A DNA stretch of 64,000 nt from Gnetum montanum (taxonomy: Eukaryota > Streptophyta > Gnetopsida > Gnetales > Gnetaceae). The position numbers were made by a program, and so were the translations under genes. The stretch spans positions 49,784 to 113,783 of the forward strand of contig MNCI01015866.1 in assembly GCA_015680685.1 (NCBI GenBank), in the 5' to 3' direction. Within the stretch, counting starts at the first letter, position 1; each line of letters opens with the position of its first letter. Shown here one piece after another: positions 45,545-56,040 of the stretch. The notes under the pieces are model-generated. The model made no database searches. It had not been told where the DNA came from and saw only the letters and a list, made by a program, of their open reading frames with translations.

Positions 45545-48500
45545 ATGGTACCAAAGGTTAAGGGAAAGAACGCTAAACTAGCCAGGATTAATGAAGTGTA
45601 AGAGAGTTTGCAGCGGGCTTCACAAGCCAGGGTTGAGCTTTGGGAAGTTACCCCGTTGAACCAGTAAGTCGTCATCCAGCCTTTTGTACCATTGTTATAT
45701 TTGTTATGGCTTCGTGATTGTATGTTATTTTTCTAAATGCACATGTTGTGTTGAGCGTTAATATCTGTTTACGTGGGCTAAGCCATTGCGGTTTGCTATA
45801 ATACCTTTGTCTTCGATTGGAGATGAACCTCATATCGTTCCAAGGGTTTAGGTAACATTGAGTAAGACTGAGCGAACGTCGTGTATAATCGAAAAAACTT
45901 AGGTGTTACAGCTAGTGGATAGTATAATCAAGGTTTTTTTCTCTTTTCCTTTATTCCCATAATGGTTACATGTTATGCTAAAACGATACGCAGTTTAGTT
46001 TTCATCGCCGTTGTTAGAGACAAACCTTAAGCTATTGCAAGGGTTTGGGCGATTCTGACCATGCTTTTCCAGTGGAACCTGTAATTTTCAGGGAATTAGG
46101 AAGATCCTAATTTAGCGTAAAAAAGGTTCATGTCTAAATGTTTTGCCTAATGGTAGTATGTTTTTTTTGTTACTATATAGTATTATGCTAAAGCTCGTCC
46201 TAATCATTTTGGACATTGTGGGCATTCTCTGCTACATGCATGTCCTCGCAGCCAATGTTCCTCCTTCTCATGCTCGTATAAAGGGGGAGGCGATGTGGTT
46301 CATAAGGGGTGTGCAGGGGTTCCTACAATTTCTACTTCGCAACTATAGCATAATCTTCTAGTCGCATCTACCAGGCGATGTAGCTACTGCCATTTTGAAG
46401 ATGCTACTGGTCGGTTTAATGTAGGGCGTCTTGGGGTTCCTGATGGAAGGCATGATTGAGACTGCGTGGGTGCAAGACCACGAATAAAGTGCCAAAGGTT
46501 TAAGGATTTTGAGTTGGATATGGGAGGTGCCAGGTTCAACTCCTATCACTCCTACAATACTCTATTCGTGGCCCATCACCTCACAACCTATTTCCAGAAT
46601 CCACCTAGTACCATGTATTACGCCAGCGGGTAGGAATCTAGATTTGTGTCGTTTCGATGTGTGTCAATGTGCTAACTACTATTTAAATTTACGTTGTGCA
46701 TAAAGAATTTGCCCATTTTCTATGATGTAGATTCTTTATCAATGACAGTGGTCTCCTGGGCAATAATGATACCTTGTCATTGACTGAAAGGGCTATAGGT
46801 GAATTTACAGCTATTAGCAACGTACGGGCCACTTTCATGGAACAACTAGCGTTTGAAATTCTAGAATACCCGACCCACTATGCTAATTTCTATGCTAGAT
46901 GTAAAAATCTCAGATGGCTGGATAAGGAATGGACCTTGGATCCTTCCCTCACTGTCGTCAATGTGCGAAGGAAAATCCCTCCATTTCGTTTGCCATTCGG
47001 ACCTGGTAAACTTTGTTACGATGATGAATTGTGTCAATGTTATCAGCTATCGATGATGTATGAAATTGTCTTATTTTATTTTATTTTCTATCTCAGCTTG
47101 GATATTGTTTAATCTGTGCAGTCAGGGAATCACGAGAGATTACGATCATGGCTTCTAGTCGCGATGCGAGCAATATCTTTTTCTGCTACGGTGACATAAA
47201 GGAGGCGCAACGCTAGCTCGGCCACAGAGCGGCCCCTATTGTTTTGACCAATAACCTTTGAGAGGTTGGACTAATGGACCTATTCTTGGCCATAACCACT
47301 GATGTTACTATGGGTGAAATGTTAACCTTAGTCAACTCCTTCAGTGAAGAAGCTGAGCATCTCTACATACGCGTGTGTAACATGCACGTAAATTTTGATA
47401 TTGACGCTCAGCTATTCGCTGATCTCTTCAGGGTCCCCTCTGATGGATTTCCTATAGAGAAAAAGTTGAAGAGGAGCGCCAAATACCAGGAAGAGATAGA
47501 GGAATGTCTAGGGGTTAGGAAGGAGGTCAAAGAAATTCCTGCCGAAGGGATTAAGTTGGAGGTGGCCAACACCATCTACCACCTTTTCCGAGCCCAGGCC
47601 TTCCCCAAGATACTCTCCCAAGGGAGGTTCCTCATCATAGAGCAAGCTCACATTATGTGAGAGGTCATGGAGGAGGGGACACAATTCAATTGGGCTAGCT
47701 ATTTTGCTGAAGGCCTGTGCGTTGAAATGGTCAAGCTTCGCAAGAAGCTTGAATCCCGTTTTAATGTGCATTTTGCCTTTTTTATAGCTTGCCTTCGGCG
47801 CTTTGCCGAGTTTCTAGTAGTCCAAAGAAATGGAGTCTGGGTGCAGCAGGATCGCAGCCAGATCTCTAAACCATGGATTTCCCATATTTTCAACATTTTT
47901 CGATTGCAGGACCCTCCTGAAGGAATTAGGGAGTCATTGTCAGTAACAACTAAAAACATGGCGGCACCTCGAATGCGGGGTCAAGACAGTGTGGGTGGTG
48001 CGCTCCCTTCCTATATTGGTGATGCGTCAAGGGGAAAGCGCTTGGAAAATGAGATAGTGGACTCATCGATGCCCCAGAAGAAGCCTCATTTGATAGAGGA
48101 GTCCGGTGAGCCAGTAAGTGGTGCGAGGCAGAAGATGCAAGTCAAGTTTTGGAGGACTAATCCTCCAGAAAGTAAGCAAAAGAATATAATAATGGTTACA
48201 GTTATGCTAGATATAGACAATCTTATGTCGTAATTTTCCGAATTAGAGCAAAATTTTGTGTTAACTGAGAATATCATGTGACAGCGAAGGAGAAGGTCAT
48301 GGAAAGGTTAACCCCTAAAACAGGGGCTATGGTTTTGCGATGCAAGGAGGAGGCCCTGGCCTTAGAAGAAGAGGCTATAGTCAACACGACTAGCAATGCA
48401 TAGATTCCCTCCTGCAAGAAGGTAGCAGCAGTGGAAGATGTCGAAGTCCTTTCGGCCCAGACAAGAAGAGGTAAATGATCGGTGACTCTGTGAGGCTAAC

Positions 48501-49971
48501 TTTTATGGCATACTCAACTCTAGACCATTGCTTCTAAAGGTTATATTTGGTCATCGTAATGTTTCAATTGCATCCTCACATGGAAGTTATCTTACATAAT
48601 AGGTGACCAAGATGTACATTTGTCAACAGTGGCAACTCGATCCTAGGGCGAATTTCTTAATAAATTCACCTTTATGGAGGGGGTCATCTAAGATATCATT
48701 AGTTACTTAGAGCAAATCGATCCTGAAGTGGGTACACCACGATCATTATGCAGAAGTTACTCCATCATGATATTATGGTACCTAATTATGACTAACCACT
48801 ATTTTATGTTATTAGGAGCTCGATTCAGAATGGGATCCATCGGAGCCTATTAATCTAGACACCGTCGAACCCTCATCGGAAGCGTCCGTCGTGCCGTGCA
48901 GCATTTACGATGAGATGCATAAATGTGCAGTACACTCGACCTACTCCTTATGGGAATGTCAAATTGTAAACGAAGATCTTTGGAAGAGATTTCAAAGGTT
49001 AGAGAAAGAGAGGGCGGCTCTAGATGATGAAGTGGGGGAGTTGAAGTCGTGGAATGAATTTCTGCAAGCTTAGGGGATGGGAAACAAGGATTAGCAGATG
49101 GTTGTTGTGGACTACGCCAGTTATTAGACGGTCGTCCGAAACAGTGTCCAAACCAGCTATGAACTAGTCGAGCAGCGGATGCAAATGGATCTCCTAACTT
49201 AGAAAAATCAAGACTGGAAGGACTTTTATGCGAGTGTGCAAGAGTGGGGGCAGACGTAGAAAGACCACAAATATCTCTACAAGTGGAAATGTGTTGTCTA
49301 TCATCAACAGTACAGGGAATCTACCATCGAGGCTCAGTCTCTTCAACTATTCCTCGACGTTATTGGTGTTTCTAGTGCATTTGAAAAGTTCCAGGAGCAA
49401 GTGACGGTGAGTGCCTCTCCAGAAAGGAAACTGCCTCTTCCTGGAGGGGAGACAACCATCCCTTCCTTCTTCCCCAAACCACCTCGATGGACTCCTATGA
49501 AGAAAGGGAAGATCAAGGCCAAAGCTAATCTAGGAGATGAGGTTTGGTCTGAGCTTACTGAGGATGAAATTATGCAACGTCTGTGGATTGGCTTAGAATA
49601 AATTTCGTTTGCTACCGATGCAGGACCATCATAGGTGAGTTGTTGTTTTACTATGTATTTTATCATACCTAGTTTTGATCGTGATATCAATATGCATGTT
49701 ATGTTAATTACAGGAACAACTTGAGGAGGTTCCTTAGCAAGACGAACCTAATGTGGATGGTGGTCCTCATGAAGAGGGTTTGCAGGGGATGGAGTGTAAT
49801 GATGATAATCAACGTCGTGGCAAACAACTTCATATAGAAGAGCCTGGCAGGGAGGGACACCTTCATGAAGAAATGTCACCTAAAAAAGGTGGCCCCTACG
49901 AGGACGACTTGCTCGGAGTGGAGATTGAGTTGAGGGATACATGTGACAGTGGCAATAAAGGAGATGCTTAG
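45545..49971 (+). pseudogene. Seven-exon gene antisense within the Ogre-like intron, decayed
   Basis: Exons inferred from splice signals and phase are 45545-45663, 46731-47005, 47122-48171, 48285-48470, 48603-48727, 48816-49634 and 49714-49971. Every intron is GT-AG (for example GTAAGT, GTAAGC and GTGAGT donors), and exon ends and starts agree in phase (2,1,1,1,0,0). Together they give 944 codons with no frame change. It opens MVPKVKGKNAKLARI. The middle has a folded-looking segment (EHLYIRVCNMHVNFDID, then DLFRVPSDGF, and WASYFAEGLCVEMVKL). Its pattern recalls the 'putative plant transposon protein' antisense ORFs of Tat elements, a resemblance I cannot verify. Exons 4-6 are charged and coiled-coil-like (LWKRFQRLEKERAALDDEVG). 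The end is Glu/Gly-rich (GDA-stop). About fifteen in-frame stops (ten TAG, three TAA, two TGA) make it non-functional. Confidence 0.7.
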
Positions 49972-50129
49972 TGTGGTTATACTAGTCACAATTCATTTTT
50001 TTATGATGGGAAAGACAATATTTTTCTTTGACACTTCAATGAAAATTTGGTCTAAGTTGATGTTCTTTTGCTGTTCTCGTTTTATAAAAAGCATAAATAA
50101 GTAGGTTTTGATGGTATAAGAAATGGCAG

Positions 50130-50570
50130 ATAGTTTTAGGTGTGTAGCGTAAATGAGGTTACTAGTATAAAGTCATTGTGGGCTACTAGATCATTCGGGT
50201 GCAAAGCGTAAATACGGTAACTAGTTTTAGGCCATTTCAGGCCTTTGATTAGTTCAAGCGTAAACTATGATTTAAAAAAATAGTTTTAGGCCATTTCAGG
50301 ACATGTATAGTTTTAGGCCATTTCAGGCGCTGGACATATGTGTGAAGAAAATAAATAACACCAAGTCACCAGTTTTAAGCCTTGGCAGGCTGTGATTAGT
50401 TTTAGGCCATTTCGGGCCATGGGTACTTTTAGGCCATTTTGGGACATGGGCATATGTGGTGTGTGAAAGGATAAATAACATTAAATTTCCAATTTTAAGC
50501 AATGGCAGGCTCCGATTAGTTTTAGGCCATTTCAGGCCCTGAATAGTTTAAGGCCATTGCGAGCTGTGTA
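50130..50570. repeat. Degenerate short tandem repeat, TAGTTTTAGGCCATTTCAGGC
   Basis: The phrase AGTTTTAGGCCATTTC(A/G)GG recurs about ten times at irregular spacing, mixed with GGTGCAAAGCGTAAATA words. It lies just past the 3' end of the antisense gene and inside the pro-RT intron. Tat elements are known for variable tandem repeats in non-coding parts. Confidence 0.75.
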
Positions 50571-50794
50571 TATTTTAGGTGCAAAGCATACATGACTAGT
50601 CATATATAAAGTTAAGGATGACAAAGATAACTAGTGGGAGCGTAAAAACATAAGTGTAAATGAGAACAACTGGTGGGAGCACAAGGAATAGGCGTAAACG
50701 TAAAGACAAGATGAGTGTTTGTAAAACAAAGCTAGGATAGCATAATGAAAGAAAATACACGCAAACTGTATGACAGTCCAATGACCAAGCTTAC

Positions 50795-53700
50795 TGGCTA
50801 GCCCTGTAATTGTTTCCTAATCGCTTTTATTTTTGGTGATATGTAAAGATGAGGGGATTTATCACCCTTTTCCTCCACATCACATTCTTCCTCTGGGAAT
50901 GGTAGTTCAGCCCAAGTTAGGCTATCATTAGCCACTGTTTCAGCTTGTTCAAGTATTCAGACAGGGGGCTGATCTTCGGACATTTTGATCTCCAACCCCT
51001 ATTCTGTTTCTATGTTGTTAATAGCATGAGGGGTTATTTCATCACTGTGGATGACCACTTCTCCTCCTATGTAGGGTAGATGACTCTCCTGATGGATAGG
51101 TGATGAAACTACCCTCAGTTGAGCCAACCAAGACCTCCCCAAGATCAAGTTGAAACCAGGCATTTCTTCAATGACCATAAACGTTGCGTCTATGGGGAAT
51201 TGATCCCCTGCCACAAAGTTGATGTGCACCATGCCTTTTACTTGCACTCATGCCCCGTTGAACGACTTTAAACATGATGTCATGGTAGGACTGATCTAAT
51301 CGATCAGGCCTAGCTTATCCACTATGGGATATGGGATGACATTAGTGGCTGCCCCATCATCCACATGCACCCTCTAAATTCGGTGTTGGCCAAACCAGAT
51401 GGTGATGAACATGGGCACCGTTGTCACCTAACCCTTCTCTGGGTCATCCTTAATGGATTCGTTGCGAAAGATCAACAAGGAAGACCCGAGTTTTTCAGCT
51501 GTGGGGGGAAGCATAATGGAATGAATCGCTTCTTCATCTGCTAGCAAGCTTTCGTCCATGGGTATGGACGTCAACATACGAACCATAGCCTCACGATGTT
51601 TCTGTGATGTCATGAGTAAGTCATAAAGGCTCAATGTTGTATTTTTTTGTTTTAGAGGCTGTTTAACTTGTGTAAAGGCGTCGAAGAGATTCTACCCATG
51701 ATCTGGCTGCTTGTCACCCTTTTCCTCTTCCATTCGTCCTAGGAGATGAATTTCTCATGGAGGGGTGAAATTTGGCTGAGGGCTGTGTTTCTTTTGGCTA
51801 GGAGTAGATGGTTGCAATTGCATCACTTTGCCATTTTTAGAACATGGGGCCAAGGGTACAGAAGCAAGGGGTTCAGGCTTGGGAAACCCCAGCGTAAGAC
51901 AGTCCTTGGCCGTACCAACTGTCATACCTCCTTCTCCTTTTTTGTTAAGTTGGGATTAGGAGATTGACTTGGAGCACCACTCGTCGATGCTGATGGATGC
52001 GTTGTTCGGGGGAACGGAGGATGCGTTTGAAACACGAAAGGTTATTTCGGCTGTGCCCGATTATTGCCCTCCACTCCTATCACGTTAATTGTGTACCCTA
52101 CATTGTTATTTAACGAGTCTTGGTACACATGCATGGCTTGGTTTTCCAGGTGAGCTGGACTACTGTTGTCTAAGATCAGGTCACCCTGATCGAGCATAGA
52201 TTGAATGTCATATTTTAGCGCCCAGCAGTAGTCCGTGTCATGACCAAACAATTGATGGTAGTCGTAGAATCGATCTAGCTTAAAGTTCTTGGGAATGGGT
52301 AGTTCATTAGGTTGGGCCAAGGAGGGATTCTTGAGTAATTCACAGTGGCACCTGTGATGTTTCAGAGCCTCCTCGAACATCGCCTTGTGTCGGATCTAAC
52401 TAGTTCCCAATAATTTCTTCAGAAGTTCTAAAGGTTTCACAGGTAGAGTTGCGTAATTTGAGTGATCTTTACACTCAAATTTGGACCTTGGTTGTGGAGG
52501 TGCTTCGGGGGCTGGAGGAGCTTCTTGATTGGTACCATTTGAGCTAGTTGTCATCTTGACTGGCTCCACAGTTATTTTCTTGTTCTTTTTGTTTTTCTTC
52601 TTGGCCCCTTCAGCAACTGCTGCTACTATCGTTGTTGTGGCTTTGCCTTTATCCTTACCCTTGCTATGGGAATTTTTGTAGACCACATACGTCGAATCTT
52701 TACTAGCCTCCACTGCATCTTGGATGCTCTTAGTTTGAGCAAAGGCTTGGCTAAGGGAACAGGGAACGAGGTAATACAGCTTAGACTTAATAAAGTCATT
52801 GACTGCTCCCTTGAAGATTGCCAATAGATGGGCCTTCGCGATGGGTTCATAGATCTTGTTCAAGGTGGCGCTCCAATGCTATATGAACTTTTGGACTGAC
52901 TCGAGAGGGTCTTGTTTGACTCCCATGAGCTGGTCCAGTGTGAATTTTGGCTTCAGGTTGTATTTGAAGTGAGTCACAAACTGGGTTAACAGCTCTTCCA
53001 AAGTTGAAATGGAAGTGCGTGGAAGTGCTCGATACCAATCCAAAGCTTTACCCGTTAAGGACATAGAAAAGACATGGATTATAATATGCAGCCATTGTTG
53101 CAGCAATAAGAACTCTGACCTAAAAGTGACGAGGTGGGCGTTGGGATCACCTTCCCCATTGTACTTTGTGAAATGGGGAAGGGGAATCCCAGGTGGCAAC
53201 AATAGGACTGGGACTATTAGACTAATAGGATCATCATGGTAAAAATCCATGACTTGCACCGTGTCAGAACCAGCAGCCTTGAGATGCTTGACCTCCTCTG
53301 TAAGGGTTTGAATGAGCTGGAAGGCATGATCCAGGCCTATACACGATGAGGTCATCTATGGAATAGCGGGTGGAGCCACGCCAGGTGGCGGAATGGAGGC
53401 AGTGGCTTGGCTGATGGTCGGTGCCATCGGGACAGTCCCTATAGGTAGTGTTGCTTGTGGCATCCACCATCCAGTGGTTGGTGCAGATGGAGCAATTGTT
53501 GTCGACTGCATCATTGGGTATGCTGTTTGTGTAACCGGGGGCATGAGCAGCGATCCCGTAGCTGGGTTTAGCATTTTTAGGACTTGACTTTGATGGTGGG
53601 GATGGTGGTGCATTTGCGCAGGATGGGCAACAAGAGACATGTTGGGAGCCCACCATGCTATGGTGGTAGGCTCTGTCGTGTGAGTCGGGAGCAAAGTTGG

Positions 53701-54385
53701 TGTTGTAGGTAATTGGAACGTAGGTATCGCGTGCACATGTGGTGACACAGGTGTAGGAATATGATGGGGTGGATTAGGTAATTGCACCTATTGGGGAATG
53801 ATCTGTGAGGGACCTTCACCCATGAATCAAATGTAAGCGTAGCGAATGTAGGGTTCAATTGGTATTGGATAACGTCAGAGGCATGGTAACCATGAATAAT
53901 GGATTTACGTGGAACATTGTGGAGGGAGAGACCATGGTGAAATCAGCATGACTGCCTCCTTCAGAGTGAGATTCTAGATCGTCTTTCCCATCGTGAAGTG
54001 TTTCATCACAGAAAAAGACCTCTAGTTATTCTGGCAATGTCTTTGCCATCAACATTTGATCTAGGATCCACTTTTTTTGATATGTCAGGGGCACAGTGGC
54101 ATTCAGTGAAGGAATAAATTCCTTCTCGTTGCAGTACATGAACTCGTACTCTCGTTTTTCCTCGAGTTCTTGCAGATACATGGGTAGGTTTGCCTCTAGC
54201 TTAGCATAGAGGAAATTGTATTGTTCCTTGCACTGAGCATGTCCTGCAGGCTCTTTGTTTTGAAGCCTGAGGAAGCGGCGAGGTCACATCGGACTAGTTG
54301 GCAGCTTGACCACCGGAAGTGTGACTTGCATGGTCCACGGGTTTTCTAGGTTGGCAGTGTTAATAGCTATGGTTGATGTAACCAT
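50795..54385 (-). pseudogene. Tat/Ogre-like gag-protease (exon 1)
   Basis: It begins at an ATG at 54385. The N-terminal part is charged (KEQYNFLYAKLEANLPMYLQ), then Pro/His/Thr-rich (53787-53360). The gag core is at 53160-52880 (YNGEGDPNAHLVTFRSEF, MSLTGKALDWYRALP and ITLDQ-like LDQLMGVKQ). After a basic linker comes a Cys/His motif, DYHQLFGHDTDYC (about 52260), and protease with active site VHVDDGAATNVIP (about 51365-51330) and FNLILGRSWLAQL (about 51150). From 53787 to 52042 one frame is broken only by stops, mostly TAG. A frame change before protease may be original or decay. The last codons, LYISPKIKAIRKQLQG-stop-P, lead directly into the splice donor. Confidence 0.8.
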
Positions 54386-54615
54386 TTTCTATGTGATTCG
54401 GAAATAATGACGATAAAGGTAGAGATTGGAAGAACAAAACGAACTAAGATAATAATCGGGGCTTTCTCTCTTGTAGGATTCCAAAGGAATTGTCGAGGCA
54501 ACCGATCTTCACCACACAATTTTGTAAACAACCTCAGATGTATTACATTTACATTGATTGAAAATGGGTACAGACAGCTTACAAGACTACCCATAAAATG
54601 CAGATAAGATATGGA

Positions 54616-54634
54616 GGCCCTCCTTCTAGTGCCA
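54616..54634 (-). other. Primer binding site of the Ogre-like element
   Basis: On the minus strand TGGCACTAGAAGGAGGGCC lies six bases past the LTR end (TTACA, spacer ATTTTT). It is close to the TGGCGCTAGAAGGAGGG site I associate with Tat/Ogre elements, probably tRNA-Arg-primed. It clearly differs from the tRNA-Asp sites of the surrounding elements. Confidence 0.65.
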
Positions 54635-54640
54635 AAAAAT

Positions 54641-56040
54641 TGTAACGACGGAAAACATCGGTTGCTGGAAATACCAAACGAAAGTCTGTGTACACAGTTC
54701 TAACCTCGGATTCGTGCAAGGACCGTGCTGGAGAGAAAATGAATCCAAGTTGCCCTGAACGGTCTTGTCGATCAGGCAGGGACTTAATTCATTTGCAAAA
54801 TTTTTGTAATAATTTGATGGCAAAATAAAGATTTTTTATAAGGCGATGCAATATTGTTAATCCCGAAAACAATTGAAAACGATGTAAACGATTTAGATGT
54901 GATTGCCAAATCTGTATAAATAGGATGCAAGGAATTATATTTGTAGGGAATAAGATCATAAGATCTGGCATTTAATTTATGAACACAATATGTTTGATAC
55001 AATGATTACAGGTGGGCTTTGGTTTGGACGAAGCACATGCCAGTAGTAAGAAAGTTATCTAAAGATGAAATGAGCGAGGGTCAGTCTACCTTTTTCTAGC
55101 CAGTCTGGGTGCAAGGAAGTTAGACCCCGAGGAGAATATCTGGTAGCTGATTATTTCTAATCAAGAGCTCTCATCAATCACCTTTGGTGTTCTCACGATC
55201 GCTGATCCTCTTTTTGCTCTCTTGCCAACCTTGAAAGAGAAAATTTTTGCCAACCCTTTGATCTTCGTCAATTGGATCATTTATAAGATTGGGGTTGGGA
55301 GGAAAACGTGGTTTAGATGATGCGTGTCCTGAACTTACATGATGCCATTAACTTGATGTGTTGTCGTTCGAGCTTGCGGCGCTATGCTGTGTAGCGCATC
55401 GTAAACTATTCCTGTTTGAGCTTTGGCAACAAACTGTCCTTTGATTACGTTGCAATACGCTAGAGAGCGTATCGTGGTGTATGAATTACTAATGTTTAAA
55501 TTATGCTATTATTACTTGCATTACACTACATTACATTACATTACGCATCATAGCATGATTTAGTGTAAAATAACGAAACTGCAAAAGTTGAAGTATTGTC
55601 ACCGCGCTTCCTCTGTTTCAATCTCTTTTGGTGTTTTACTATGCCTCACTGCATAACACAGTGTAATGGGCCCCTTAACCAGGAAAGAAAACCCGCTGAA
55701 ATGCGCAGCATGCTGTAGATCATTGCTTAAGCCTTGAGATTTTTGTTGGTTTGTCAAAGTCTTGAATGTTTGCCATCCTTGATGCTTCGGTGGACTGTCT
55801 TTGATATTACGCTACGCAATGCAACGTTACGCTATGTTGTGTAATGTAGCGTAATATGCTAAATGTTGAGATTTTGAAACATAGAAAATTCGCAAAGTGG
55901 AAGGCTTGCTACCGTGCACCCATCATTTCGTTCTATCTCTTGAAGTTCATCTATACTGTGCCGCGCTTTGTCGCGACTCCTCGCCTGAGTCGCTAGATTT
56001 TGCTGAACCGTCAAGACCTTGAAATTTTTATGGTGTTTCA
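54641..56040 (-). repeat. 5' LTR of the nested Ogre-like element
   Basis: The inner edge is defined by the primer site: on the minus strand the LTR ends CCGTCGTTACA at 54641. The outer edge, TGAAACACC at about 56040, is placed where the Athila-like gag homology breaks, so it is less certain. A TATAAATAGG-like box would be CTATTTATAC at about 54924-54915. The outer half (55370-55860) is rich in short palindromes built on TTACGC/GCGTAA. No second copy was found, so the target duplication cannot be tested. Confidence 0.65.

Larger units (their letters stand above)
44972..50794 (-). other. Putative 5.8-kb pro-RT intron of the Ogre-like element
   Basis: On the minus strand the donor is CCA|GTAAGC at 50795/50794 and the acceptor is TTTTTGCAG|GGT at 44972/44971. 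Both flanking exons are in phase 0 with protease and RT. Ogre elements are known to carry an intron at this position, between protease and RT. This one is far larger than the few hundred bases I recall for legume Ogres. It contains an entire opposite-strand gene and a tandem-repeat block. Confidence 0.7.

Noticed and set aside
47006-47057. Longer exon 2 of the antisense gene ending at 47057
   Set aside because: The donor GTATGA there would leave a 64-bp intron and the wrong phase for exon 3. The donor GTAAAC at 47006 gives a 116-bp intron and the correct phase.
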